A stretch of 64,000 nt of DNA from Arachis hypogaea (taxonomy: Eukaryota > Streptophyta > Magnoliopsida > Fabales > Fabaceae): assembly GCF_003086295.3 (NCBI RefSeq), contig NC_092050.1:145545699-145609698 (forward strand). Reading direction: 5' to 3'. The translations under genes were made by a program, and so were the position numbers. The notes below the pieces were generated by a model, which saw only the letters and a program-made list of their open reading frames with translations, made no database searches and was not told the origin of the DNA. Positions 13,001 to 26,500 of the stretch are shown piece by piece. How positions within the stretch are numbered: position 1 is the stretch's first letter; each line of letters starts with the position of its first letter.

Positions 13001-16000
13001 TTAAACCAAAGAATTAAAGCTACATCATGATTGAGAGGGAAAAATATTTTACAGTACGAAGCCAAAAACAATTTTACACTTCCAAATTCATCATAGAACA
13101 AGAACAAACCATTCAGTATATATTGAGTCATATGTATCATTGTATTTGTCAATATAAGTTCAGATGATAAACAAAAGAGACAGTAACCCAATTGGACTAA
13201 ATGGCCCATAAATATCATTGTCTCTATTATAATTCATATAGCATTCTCAGTTTCTCACACAAAAGAGGAACAAAATGTACAAAATCAGTCATACAAGGAA
13301 ATAAATATACAAAACTCAATAAAGCAGGGAAAGGAAACCAGGTAGCCAACCATATACCTTCCATCACACCAAAGCGAAGATCTTGATCAAATGATGCAAC
13401 AACATCAAGGAGATGTCCTGATTCTACAAAAATTAACAAAACATCAATTACAAAGGTTAGAACATTTCGCTAGAACTACTCCAGTTAAAGAACAATGAAC
13501 CACTAAACCAGTTTTGATGTTCTCAAGATCAAGAGGGCTTGAATAACAAATAAAGAAACCAATAACCTACTGCAGTCATCAAATTATTCAAATACCGAAG
13601 ATATCGCAATCAAGAGTATTTTTACAGCAATATTCCTACAGATATAGACAAAAAGTGAAATATTGCAAACCTTGATTAGCAGATGCTGTCTTTCGTGGCC
13701 AAAACCTTTCAACAAAGTTTAAAAGTTGTTGTTGTTTATCATGTAAAGCAGAGGAAGAGGGCAAAAACGGGTGACCACCATAAATCCACAGCAAGGATTT
13801 TTCCGGAAAAGAATACCCCTCCAAATTTTTGCTCTCCATCTATTGAATGTTATTAAAAAAAATTAATTGTCTAAAAAAAATACAGAAAATAATACATATA
13901 TTTATCATGTTCTCTGCTTATCTTACCAGAAAATTCTCTACCATTTCTGGACAGATATTCATTAGTTTTCCAGCATCTTTCACCAAAGAATGCCAAGAAA
14001 TTAGCAATAGATCAAACTTTGAAGAAATCAGGTGTTGCCAAAATAGCACATGATCCTCAATAAGGTTAGTGTAGGACTGTATGAAATAATCAAATGTTGA
14101 ACACTCAATTAGCTTAGGACTTGAAGTAACAAGTTTATTAAGGAACTCATCTTCCAATACATGAAGAGATTTCAAAAGTGGAACAAAGCACCTAGCTCCA
14201 TCAGTAAAACTATGCTCGCTCTCAGAATATTGCTGCTGCAAAGTTAACCTTAATGGATCAATGCAGCGAATGGCATTACAGATATAGTTAATTTGGCTAT
14301 TCGATGCAACCAAATCAACTAAATCAAATGACAACATAGGAATTGACTGCAAACCAAAATCAAGTGGGTCACGCCATGCAATGTATTTCCAAATTGGATG
14401 CTCCATCATCTTCTTCATCAACTTAATAAAGTCATGGAAGAACTGACAGAAGGGCTGCAACTGAGAACCAAACCAATTAAACCAGAGCAGATAGTACTTA
14501 AAGTCATTTTCAGTTGCCTGCTCAAATGTCCAGCTGGCAGCAAAGGATAGCATTTTATTTGTCATCTCCAAGTCAATTTCAGTTTCCTTTTCATATTTTG
14601 CAAAAAAGACTTTGGAAGACTTTGGAAACATAATTTCTTGCAATGTCTTTATATCTACAAAATAATGGTTCCAACAGGCAAGAGAAGTTTGCGGAGAAGC
14701 TGTTGAGTACTTTTTCCGAGCATTTTGATATTGTTGTGCAGCAAACTGCCTACCAAGAAACTCCAGATACATGCAATCTTGTTTAGTGCACGCTTCTCTT
14801 GAGTAGCATGTATAATCCACTAACCTCAATGGCACTTGCCATCCACCGGGTAAACCTAAAGGAGAGTCTGGATAACAGCCATATCCACACAAATTACTTT
14901 CGGATAAAAAAGCTGTTTTTGCGAAATTTATTATTTTCTCTCCTTTAACATCACCAAATGAGGAGATATATGTGTGTTCCCAACTTATTTGCAGACTCCA
15001 AATGGGATGACAGCCATTCATAAGAAGTTGCTGAAAAAGATGAATCCAATGCGACAGCTCAAGATAGGTTATGCGAACATTAATCTCTGAACCTTCTTTC
15101 TTAGCATAAATGTGGGCTCTTGCCATGTAGTCAACGATTGGAGCAACAGGGATACCAGACAAAACAAGAAATCTCTTCACATCTTTGAGTTCTTCATTCT
15201 CACAGTTGTATCCACCTGTATCATTCAATGCCCAATAAGGCTGCATCATAAATATTTCAACACCCCTATTTCGCATTGCCCGAGAAACTTCACCGTAGTG
15301 GGGATTCACCGTGAGAAACAGGCGGAAATTTGGGTGTGGATGGACAACATAGGGGTTCCCATCAACAATTCCACGCTCATTGACCACAATTGAGCCACTA
15401 GGTTCCACCAAAGAGTTAATTCTATCAAGAACCTGAAAACCAAATAAAAAATGCAAAATACCTAATTAGATACATACATACTCAAAAATTTACTGGAATA
15501 TGATTTCAGTTACATTAGCTAAAAATAATAACAAAACAGTCATCAAAACAAGGAAATATTACAATCAATACACTATAAATTTAAGCTTCTTGGGGATAAA
15601 ACAAAATGTAGGAAGACTAAAGATGTGACATTTCACGAGGAACCAGTTGTATCTGACACACTTTCAGTATCTGTAGAAAAACAATCAGATCAAGGGAGAG
15701 AGAAAATCATACAGATTGACAAGCATTATATACCACACAAGTAAACAACAAAATCTATGCAGACATAATATCTTTAAAAAGCATGCATGATGCATTCAAT
15801 AATGTCATTAATAATATCACTATTAAATATTGACATCACATACCGTAGGGTTGCATAGATTTGCATTGTCCAAGACAATCCATTCACCTCTCTCTATAGC
15901 CTTTATCAATAATCCAGTAACCCATTCAAACTTGGTAGAAATCAATCTTTTCTGATCATCTGCTTTCAGCTTCAAAATTGTCTTCAAGACCAAATCTAGA

Positions 16001-17538
16001 TCCTTGGTTGAATAGGATACAGGAAGAGGATTCTTTTCTAAATTCAACTTAAGCTGTTCAATGATCTCAGCAAGCAAACTAAGAGAACAAACAACTTGCT
16101 TCCAGTTTTCGAAATAATTTGAAGCAGAAGCAGCCAAGCTGTCAAAGTTCAAGCTGGACAAGAAAGTAGTCCATCTCCTACATAAATCTCTGTGCCTAAA
16201 AATTAATTCCTTTGAAGCCTCCAATTGCAAATTGCTGTACTCATTAAAAAAGTGCCCAACTTGAACAACAATACAGTGAAAATTACGTAGGGCATCATAT
16301 TGTTCAAAAGATCCAAGCAATTCAGAGATATCAGTTGCAGATGAAAGATTTATTTCATTAAGTACATTGCTTGTGAGATTAGCAAGTAATCTTATCAATG
16401 AAGTTTTCCCCGAGCTTGAGGGGCCAATCAAGATGCATAACCATTGGCGCTCTACACACTGAGCAATAGCTTCCAAACTTTGACAAATTTCCGGAAGTAT
16501 AAGAAGCTTACTTTTGTTGGGCACAGATAACTGGACTTGACTCCTCTTAACAGTAGCATTCCCCACAATTAAATGACTTGAATCAAGCTTAACATGAGGA
16601 TATGGATTTATAAACGGCATCACCCCAAATACCTCAGTGAAAAGCCTTAAAACTTCCTTGCGGTCAGCTGCAGAACGCATTCTCTGAATATAGACAATGT
16701 TCAAGAAAGAATATTCTCCCATCTGCTTGGGTGACCCTAAATTAAGGACAAGGAAATATTAAGATAAAAGATGAGAATGACCATCAGTGGGATAAAGAAA
16801 CAAATCTATCACACAGGGAAACATAAGTATCAAAATGGTATTAAAGGAAAAAGAAATGTTGGACCTTCAATTACTTCACAAGATCGAAAAACATCACGCA
16901 GATTAAACTCCCATGGAAGACCATCCTTAGCAAACTTATGATGCAACATGGTCTCTTCATGCATCCTTTGATTGAATAATATTAACTTTGAGAGTAAAGG
17001 TGTGGGGATAGTTGGATATTTTGATTCACAAATTGACAGATAGTCATCCTCAACTAACTGGTCTACATATACCTGTCATCAAATACAAATTCAACTGATA
17101 AACTTGCAAATCAAGAACAAAAGAAAAAACTTATCCGACAACTCCAGTTTGGACAAGATGCGAGAAAATAGGACATACACAAGAAATAGAACATTAATAC
17201 AAACCAGAGGTTAAATAGTATCCCTCTTTGTTTTACATGCTTCAAATTATATAGCTCGAGTAATCCAGCAGGAATTTTGAAATTTTAAGTCAGTTATGCT
17301 TGTTTGAGCCTTACCCTTCAAGCTCTAATTAAGATACTGCCAGCATACCTTGGTGAAACGATTTAGAAATGATCTTGGAAGGCTTTTCCGGCCACCACCT
17401 TGATGTGATGGATTTTGACAGGCAAAAACTCTAAACGATGGTGGACATTTATAAGTATTTCCTAGCTCTGGTATAAATACCTCAGCTCGGTGATCCAAAA
17501 TAGCATTTAAACCCTGATTAAAAAAACTGTTAAAACCC

Positions 17539-17574
<36 letters not shown>

Positions 17575-20500
17575 ATTAATTCCCAAAGAAGCATAGAAAA
17601 AGAAAAACAAAGAATGAACAGTTATGGTGGAAACAATGCACTACTATGGTTATAAATTGTGTTAAGAATGAAGAACAACGAGGTCCAAATAGATATTAAA
17701 ACTGATCAGGAATTTACCTCTAAAACGGGTTGTGGAGCAAGATTAAGCTCGTCTAGCAAAACCCAACAGCCTTCCCTGAGGGCCTGCATCAACAAAAAAG
17801 ATAAGAAGATAAATACACGTAACACGTCAAAGCTGGTGATGAATGTTAGATCATGTTAATTTTTATGGCAAAAAGTTTAACCTGCAATAGTATCCCATCG
17901 GACCAGGAAAACATCCTGCCTTCATCACTTTCCACTGGTAAATCGGATCCTAATAGATCCATCATATCAGTCTGCAGCAGAAAAGCACATCATCATCATC
18001 ATAATACATAAGTGAAAATTATCCCATCACAGAAAACAGGAAGAACCATAGATCACAGTAAAGTAGGAACGCACAAAAAAAGACTAATTACTCACCTGTT
18101 CAGATAGGTTTATCCGTACCACTCTGTTCCCAGAACATTTCCCCAAAGCCATGATTAAACTTGTCTTACCAACACCAGGACTACCTTCCAGTAGAACTGC
18201 AAACCAGAAGTCAATTAAAACAGAAACATGCAATTGTTTGGATGACAAGATTCAGAAAGAAATTTTGGAAAATACAATGCAAATGAAAACTGATGCATTA
18301 GATACATAATTATTGTTCAGTTTTATGAATATTTTCAATTATTTTGTACTTTAATTATGAGTCCTACAATAGAATGATTTAGGAAATGATTTTGTAACTT
18401 AAAGGGTATTTAACCCTAGAAGTCCCACATCCGGAAGTCCTCAATAAGAACTTGTGTTTTGAAGGCTATCTATAGGGCCTTGGCTGTGATGTTGAAGTAT
18501 TATCTTCTAAATATCAAAAGTCACTTTTTATCTTTAAGACCGACTCTCTTATTGAATCCCAGTGAAAGTGCCCAAGTTTAATAGTTTTTTTCCATGTTCT
18601 GTTTTGCTGTACTATTCCACATCAGTAACATACCATACTATTTCAACATCAGTAACATACCAGGCTTTGAAAGCTGCATCGCACGCAAAACTCTAAAGGC
18701 ATTTTTGCGGGTAGTCGGTGCCTTGAAATCAAAATAGCCATCCTCACAATGGCCAGAACCTAGAAGCATAACCAAAAAGTCACAGAATAATCCAAAAAAA
18801 GCAATCTGATCGGTACTTGGTAGTACTGGGGGGAGGGAGGAGGGGGATTGGTAATGGTAAAAGACTACAAAAGGATAAAAAAGAATTCTTCAACATACTT
18901 CAAAAAAAAAAAAAAAACACATCTAATATATCTAAATAGTTTAACTCAATTTTGAAATAGCTCCTCAATAGTTTTAAACTTTTCTAATTCGACCAAGTCC
19001 CTTTTAAAAACTCCGTGAATAATTCTTGATGCTTGATATTAAGTTGTTCTTCTTTCTGAAAATTCTAAATAACAAAACTTTCAAACTAAAGGAACCAGGT
19101 CAGATAACATTTGTACAATATAGGGGGCTGACCATACAGACCTAATTGAAAATTTTTATACACTACAGAGACTCGATTACAAACTTTCAAACAACAGCAA
19201 CCTTAATGAAAATTGAATGTAACTATAACAACATTTGAAGTAATTAAAGCTAGAAAACATAAGTGTCAGGCATTGCTATACAAACCATCTCAAATATGAG
19301 TTGAAGATAACTGAGCATTCGCAAACAGACACCAAATAAGACACAAGTAGAATGTTATTTACGGTGTTTGGGCTAGACTGTATACACCTATTACTTAATA
19401 TATAACATAAATTTATAAGATTAATATAAGGGGATATGTAACATTATCTCTCTAAATGAAAAATTGTAGGTATTTGAACATGATTACCTTTCTTGATATA
19501 GAATGGATCGATGCCAAATAAAGCATCGATTTGAGAATTGTCAATATGCAAGATATTTGAAGTTGAGGCAAATTCACCCCATCCATAACTTTCCATTCTT
19601 GAAAGCTTCGAATGTAACAAATTGCCTTCATCAACCTGCAACAAAAATCCAATCATCATTTACAACTACTGAATCAGAATAATAATGATCCGAGACAATA
19701 GTAATATTGAGCAAAGCCTTGTCCCAAATATATCATAGTGCTGTAACATGTAGAATAATAACCCACGACATGAAAATAAAAGTTTTTATCTATCATGCCC
19801 CGCAACATGGAATCATTACGATCCATCAAAAGAAATCCAATATTTTTATTTTAGCAGATATTGAAATAAATCCTACTACATCACATGCAGAGGAAGAAGG
19901 AAAATTTCAGCATTTTTATTTTGGAATTTAAAAAGCTATTTTTTGAAAGAATCAATCAGCAGCATCTACAAACCGCACAGCAAACAGAAACAGATAAGCC
20001 ACTAAGCAAGCAATCAATTGTGTAGAAGAAAACATACATGACAGACAGGAAAGAACACCAATGAAAATGGGTTAGCATCCTATCATTTAGGTGAAGACCA
20101 GTCTAACCAATCAAGAACTGGACATCAAAATGATTATGATTCATAAAATAATGCACAGCCAAACCAGTTCCAAGTGTCAAACCAAGCAAAATAAACCAAA
20201 GCACAGTTTGGACCAACCCAGTTCAAACACTTAAAATCTATAGATTAAAGCTCCTTATTTCACACATTTCACTAACTCTTACATGTATTTCATATCACTT
20301 CAAGTAGATTATCCTTATAACATCACTGGATTTGACCAGTTTTGATATATGAACATGAAGAACGAGTTCTGCGAGTTCAATGTTTGGTTAGGTGTTTGAC
20401 AACATAGGTGTAAAGTGTAAACCTTCAGTAATGAGAATATGCCGAAAATTAAACAGATGTTAACACCAGCAAGAATAAGGAAAAGTAGTATGTACCAACG

Positions 20501-23500
20501 TACATCTGACTCTATAATAAATGTTAAAACTTCTACTGGGTATATTCTTCTAACTTGATCAGCCAAGTTACTAACAGCACTATTGCTTACTACAGACTTG
20601 CATCCTATATGTGCCTCACTGAGGAACGTAATTACATAAATATATCTTTAATATATCAAAACAAACAACCAATAACAAGATATTCCAAATGTTCTTTGAT
20701 ACTTTCACATTCAAATTGCTCAAACAATGATAATTTATTGGGAAAATCCTCCATGTTATATCACTTGATTATAGGAATTTTAAGTTTTGACTTTCAATAA
20801 AGATTGATAAAATCACGTGACCAATTCCAATACTGATGTGCAAGGAAATGGACAAGAGGTAATCAGGTAGTGTATAGCAGATGAGCACGGAAACAGGGTA
20901 GATATAGTTTCAACAGAAAACGTAGAGGGAGGAACATACTCTCAGCTTTTGCAGAAGAAAAGATAGACATCTCTCCCTTAGCTCTTTAGAATACCTTTCT
21001 GAAATTCCAGTGCCTGGCAAAAAATGAGCAACTGTTAATAGAGAGAAAAAAAGAGGACAATAAAGCGTCTCAATTCATAAAGGCATGAATGCATGTAATA
21101 TGTCATGTTACTGTATACATGAGTTGTGGAACGAGTATGTTATATAGTCCACCCAATCTTGTTGATGCTTATTCTTGTAACATTCGAAGCATTTCAGGCA
21201 TATGCAAGCTAGTGAAAACTAGATATTTTATTCAATCTTTAGTACCCGAGCTAGTTACGGTTAGATGCAGCTATTTGGATTTGTTGGTGAATAATAAAAC
21301 CTTAACAGTCAACAATTTCCATCACCACCACACTAACCATAACTGATGAAGAATTCTTTTGGGGGAAAAGAGATCATTCTTAAAAAATAAAGAAATAGAA
21401 TGAGAGTAGAACTAACATCAAAATTGAAATTTAACTGATTCTAATATGGCAAATAAATAAACAGAAATTCAACATTCAGATGAACAGAATCAAAAGCAAA
21501 GAAGAAAACCAACTTCTCAACAGTAAACGACTCAAATATATAACAGCATCCATGGATCAGCATTGCATTAAAACCAAAAGGAACTTCATTTATACAGATA
21601 AGAACATATTAGAAGATTAAAACGAGACCAAAATAAAAAAAAGAATAACCCCTCAAGCCTTGTCATACTAGATGGAATTTCTAAAAGGATAAAAGTCAAA
21701 CGACACCAGAGACATATTAAAAGAAAAGCAGCACCACAAAAATATTCAATATGGCAATAATATATTTGAATGAGAAATCAAAGATGAAGGCATAAAATAA
21801 GTGGCAAGCTATACCTAGACTTAATCCATCAAGCAAAACAAGAAAGATTCCATGAAGAAGTGCATATTTAGGACCTAAGGTTTCTTCCATTACATCCAAA
21901 AAGTCAACCCAAGAAATGAGATCTCTCACAGTAAGCCTTCTGCTAGGATGTATTTGGTTGAACCACTGAAAAGAAAAGTTATGTAATGAATACAAGCTAA
22001 ATAACACTATATATAGGTCTGATCTGATGGAATTGATAGGAGAAAAAAAAAAGGCATAAACACCATTAACAAAATTAACTGCATATATCAAGATAATATA
22101 CCTCAAAAAAACTTATCATAGCATTAACAACTTCCAGGAGCCTTTCACGATAATCTTCCTTTATGTTTCCCGCATTTTTAAGCTTGGAAATTCTGTAAAT
22201 AAATCAAATAAACCAAATATTAAATATCTGCATATCTAAATTTGTATCCTGTAACAGTAAAGGCTTAGAGAGGTACCTTCTCAGCGCAATGCCTTCAAGC
22301 TCATTTAGATCGCTAACAGGAGGAACCCATATCTCTGTGAAGCGATTGCGCAGAGCCGGAGATAATTCCTTCTTTCCAACATCACCACCGGGGTTCATTG
22401 TAGCAAGAACAAAGAAATTTGAATGTGCAGTTACTTTCTCCATATTAGACCCTCCTTTTTCAGCTAAAGACTGCAGCAAAGAAACAAACACCCAGAAACC
22501 AAAGATAGTGAAAATCAAATCAAACAAATTATTGATGACAAGATCATATGCATATAAAAACATCTTCCACCAGCAACCAATGCCATAGAAAATATGTAAT
22601 TGTGTTTATTGCTTGTATTGGGAATTTTTCTCTTCATGCTCAACAGCATTGTCTTTTAAAAGAGCATTCCTAGAAGATATCCGGACTTAATGAGACCCCA
22701 CTCATTATCATTATCACACATTTAAATACCTTTTCCATTTTTTTTCAGTCATTAGGGCATAATTAAGGAGGTAATTTACCCCCTTTCAAAAAATTTCTGT
22801 TTGTTATTTCTTCAAAACTGTTCTTTTGGCAGCCAAAAAGAGTTAATAACCCCTCAATTAGTCCTAAGAAGATGTAAGGCTTAGCCTCTTCATTTCACAA
22901 AATACTTCTTGAGTGGGCAGCAAGCAGCAACCGACATTTCTTTACATACAAGAAGAAACTCTATGAAGAGAAAAGAATATGCAAAAGAGGAAGAGACATC
23001 CTTAGCAAAAGAAAAACAAAAACATTCCATTACTTGACCACCATAGGAAACCATGAAAATAATCATAACTTGAATAGAATAGGACAACCCACATGTCATA
23101 TAATTTCAGAAACATTAAAGGTGTGTTTGGTTTGCGTTTTAATTTTCAGTATTTTCTGCTATCAGGACTTTGCAAAGGAAAAAGAGAAAACAGTGAAAAC
23201 AATAAAATCCTGTTTTCTGTTTTTCCCTCCTATTTTATCTTTTATCTTCACAAAATTCTAAAAATAAAAAATACTGAAAATGAAAACACAAACGAAACAC
23301 ACCTAATTTTCTTTGCAGGGAACAGAAAAACAGTGATCAGCGATCCTATATAAAGAAAAAGGTGGTGCTACTTGATACATCATGAGTCTAAAAGGAAGTT
23401 AAAAACAGAATGTCAGTATGAGTTAACTTACCAGCGTCCTTTCTGGCTCCAACACACTATTCAATCTCTCAAGTACACTATCATCAGCCAAAGATATCTC

Positions 23501-26500
23501 ATCAACAAGAAAGAGATCACCCCCTCTCATTGCTTTTACAAGGGGACCATCCTGCCATTCAAATATGCTCTGCCACTTCTTGTGCAAGACATCGAGCTCA
23601 AACTTTAACTGCTCAAAAGCACAAAGATCTTCCCTGCTGACATCAGGAATTTGAATTTGACCTTCTTTATATTTCCTTATCATGCCATTAAGCAGATCAA
23701 GGGTTGAGGCAGCTTGCTCTATGTCAGAAGAAACTAACTATAGAAGAGAACAAGAAATCAGGATTTATGCTACAAATGACTTGGATTAAGAAAAATGGGT
23801 ACAGAAAATAAAACTATTGCAGAAAACAATGTGAATACAGCAAAACTAGGTCTCAGGTCTCTTACTACATGATTAAAACAGAACTTTGAAATTTATCATC
23901 TGAGCCAAGTGGTTAACAATAACAGAAAAATAGCACTCACTGGCTCTTCAGGAAAGTATCTAAATCCCTCTAGCTTCTTCAGTTGTTCAACAATCTCTTT
24001 ATAGTTAGAAATCAGTCTAGATCTCTCTCTTAGAGGACGGAACCCCTGGAAGACATCATTCTAGTTAGCACCGCAGCTATTAATAGTATTTGAGCTCAAG
24101 CCTAAAAACTAAATAAATTGAAGGGGGAAAGATATGTACCCCAATGAAGTCAGATGTTTCTGTATGCTTATGACAGTTCAAAATATGTAACTTCAACTGC
24201 AAATAGGCACTTAGTAACTGACATACAGTAGTCTTCCCTCCACCCGTTTCACCAACAAGCAATACAGGTTCACGTAATTGAAAGCAGCGCTCCACAAGGA
24301 AGAACAACTTCTGCATGCTTTTGGTCAAGAATACACTGCACATGGAAAAAACCTCAGCAAGTAATAGTGAAGCTATGATTTAGGATCAGCGGGTAAAAGG
24401 AGCAATAAGCCCATAGAGCCATACCTATGAAGAATCTCCGAACCTCCTTTCACAACATCCAAATTGGAATAATTGTTGCCTCCAGGAGGTATCTGATATA
24501 GAGTAACATTAGCAACACATTAATTATTAGCATTTTTGCGGGAGGGGGAAGGGGGGAGGGAGGGAGGGTGGGGGAGAGACATATTTCCAAAACTGTAATC
24601 CTGTTATTATAGTTCAGATACTGATGCTGTGCTTTAATACACACAGCAAGCTAACCCTAAGGTGTAGAACAGACTTTCTACCATAAGTCCATAACTTAAT
24701 TAGGACAGCTGTCAGGGGGCACTGCAGTTTATATACTAATCTCTATTCTCCTTAGATATCTTACTAGCTTACTCTATTATTAATGCTATGCCATTTCAAG
24801 TCTATTAAACAAGTTTTGCACACACAAGATGTTGACGGAAATCCTGAAAGAATAATTTTATTAAAGACCATATCTCTACACAGAAAAGCAGAAGTTAAAA
24901 ATCATGCATAATTAATCCAATATAGTCAAACCTATGATACATTATTAAACAAACAAGAATAAGCATGATAACAGAAAGTGAAGCTAAAAAATATAGCCAA
25001 ATGGATGAGTCTCCCACTTAAGAGATTCTCCAGAGGGTAGATATGGGAAATCTTATCACTACAAGATGCTACCAGGAATCCATGACCTCAAGGTAACAAT
25101 ACAGCAACCTTATCCTTGCACTAAGGCTCACCATCCTATCCCTTTGGTTTGTAACAACACAAATTACTTATCAAACAACAACAACAAAACCTTGTCCCAC
25201 TCAACCAAGACAAAAATCGAATGACTAAGTTCACAGTGCTGAATCCAGGAAACTATATAGGGTGACTTTTATTCAGTATTTTTTATTTAAAGTACATGAT
25301 GACTACACAAAGATACTGCAATTAGAAAGTATACATAGAAAAGGTAAATCAAATATAAACTTTTTATGTTTTCTATGTATTAAATAGATTGGAAAAATTG
25401 AAACTTCCCAGTTTTATCCTCTCAACCTATAACTTAGGGCACCTTTAGTTAAGTTTTATATTATGCGAAATCAGATGCAACACAAGTTAACAGCGCAGGA
25501 AAAATACCTGATCGTACAAATTATTTATATTCAGTTTAACCCCTAGATGCTTTTCTAGAACTTCTCGAACAACAGACTTCTCATCCTCATCCCGTAGCCT
25601 TTCAGCCAAAAGATAATAACCATCTTTGGCCAAATCGTCAGTAGACACACAAAATTTCCTGTAACGATCAGCCCAACGGAACAAGTCCCGAGGAGTAACG
25701 AATCCATGACGAACAGCAAACTGTTTGTAGTCTTTTTTACTAGAACCCTGTGTCTGAAGCCCATGCATGACCCCAACCATTTTTTTTGCACGACTATCAG
25801 GAATTTTACACTTGTTTGCCACAATTGTACTCAGCTCATCATCAGGAATTTCACCAACATGAATCTCTACAAAACGATTACGAAATGCACGGGACAAAAT
25901 TTTACGCCCATTATAAGATGGTGGATTTTGAGTGGCAAAAAGCATAAAGTCTGGATGTGCTTTAATTGTTACTTGCAGTTCAGGAACAAAAAGCTCTCTG
26001 TTATCATCAAGCAATCGGTTCAATGCCTCCAGCACATCAGATGGAGCCAGGTTAAGCTCATCCAATACAATCCAGTAACCATTTCTTACAGCTTTAACCA
26101 AAACACCTTCATTAAAAACAAGCTTTCCACTAGTGTCAGTTATATAAGAACCTAGATAATCTTGCAAATCAGTGTGTTCATGATTATTTATTCTTACAAA
26201 CTCATGACCAGTTAATGCAGCAAGATACCGAACAAGGCTAGTTTTTCCACTAGATGTGGGACCCTGTAAGAGGACGGGATATCTCTTTATGAGAACAGCA
26301 CGATCCAAATTCCGAAGATGCTCCTTGACACTCTTGGTTAAAATATAGTCACTTTCAGATTTGAAGGTTAAATAGGTGTCATCGGGAGGTATATGCCCTC
26401 CTAAAAGTAGAGAAGATATCTTTTGCCTCATTATTTCAGTACTGCGTACATCCAACAATGTGAGGAAAAACATACTAAAGCCATCGTATAATGCCTTTTG

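Larger units (their letters stand above)
1..15000 (-). other. MDN1: MDN1 linker region, exons 34 (rest) to 57
   Basis: Exons 13927-15432 (rest), 13671-13839, 13358-13423, 12667-12755, 12322-12573, 11903-12223, 11676-11770, 10078-10219, 9882-9971, 8791-8914, 8459-8613, 8192-8305, 6664-6813, 5820-5999, 5532-5720, 5324-5425, 5009-5233, 4717-4839, 4546-4627, 4335-4465, 4076-4240, 3400-3475, 3206-3318 and 1-91 (cut by the window edge). They encode the helical arm between the AAA ring and the MIDAS domain, residues about 2,400-3,870. The final exon starts LWFPLYSIL, a segment I recognise from plant midasins. Assignment rests on splice sites, phase continuity and the absence of any stop. Confidence 0.85.
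16865..21013 (-). other. MDN1: MDN1 AAA5 module with leading linker, exons 25-32
   Basis: Exons 20940-21013, 19488-19635, 18661-18759, 18096-18196, 17882-17971, 17718-17783, 17349-17513 and 16865-17072. Walker A is LLEGSPGVGKTSLIMALGK near residue 1785, Walker B is CWVLLDELNLAPQPVLE near residue 1855, and sensor 1 is FACQNPSHQGGGRKSLP with SFLNRFTK as the arginine finger. Exon 26 (FGIDPFYIKKG) is the conserved entry strand ahead of AAA5. Exon 32 forms the lid. Confidence 0.9.
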
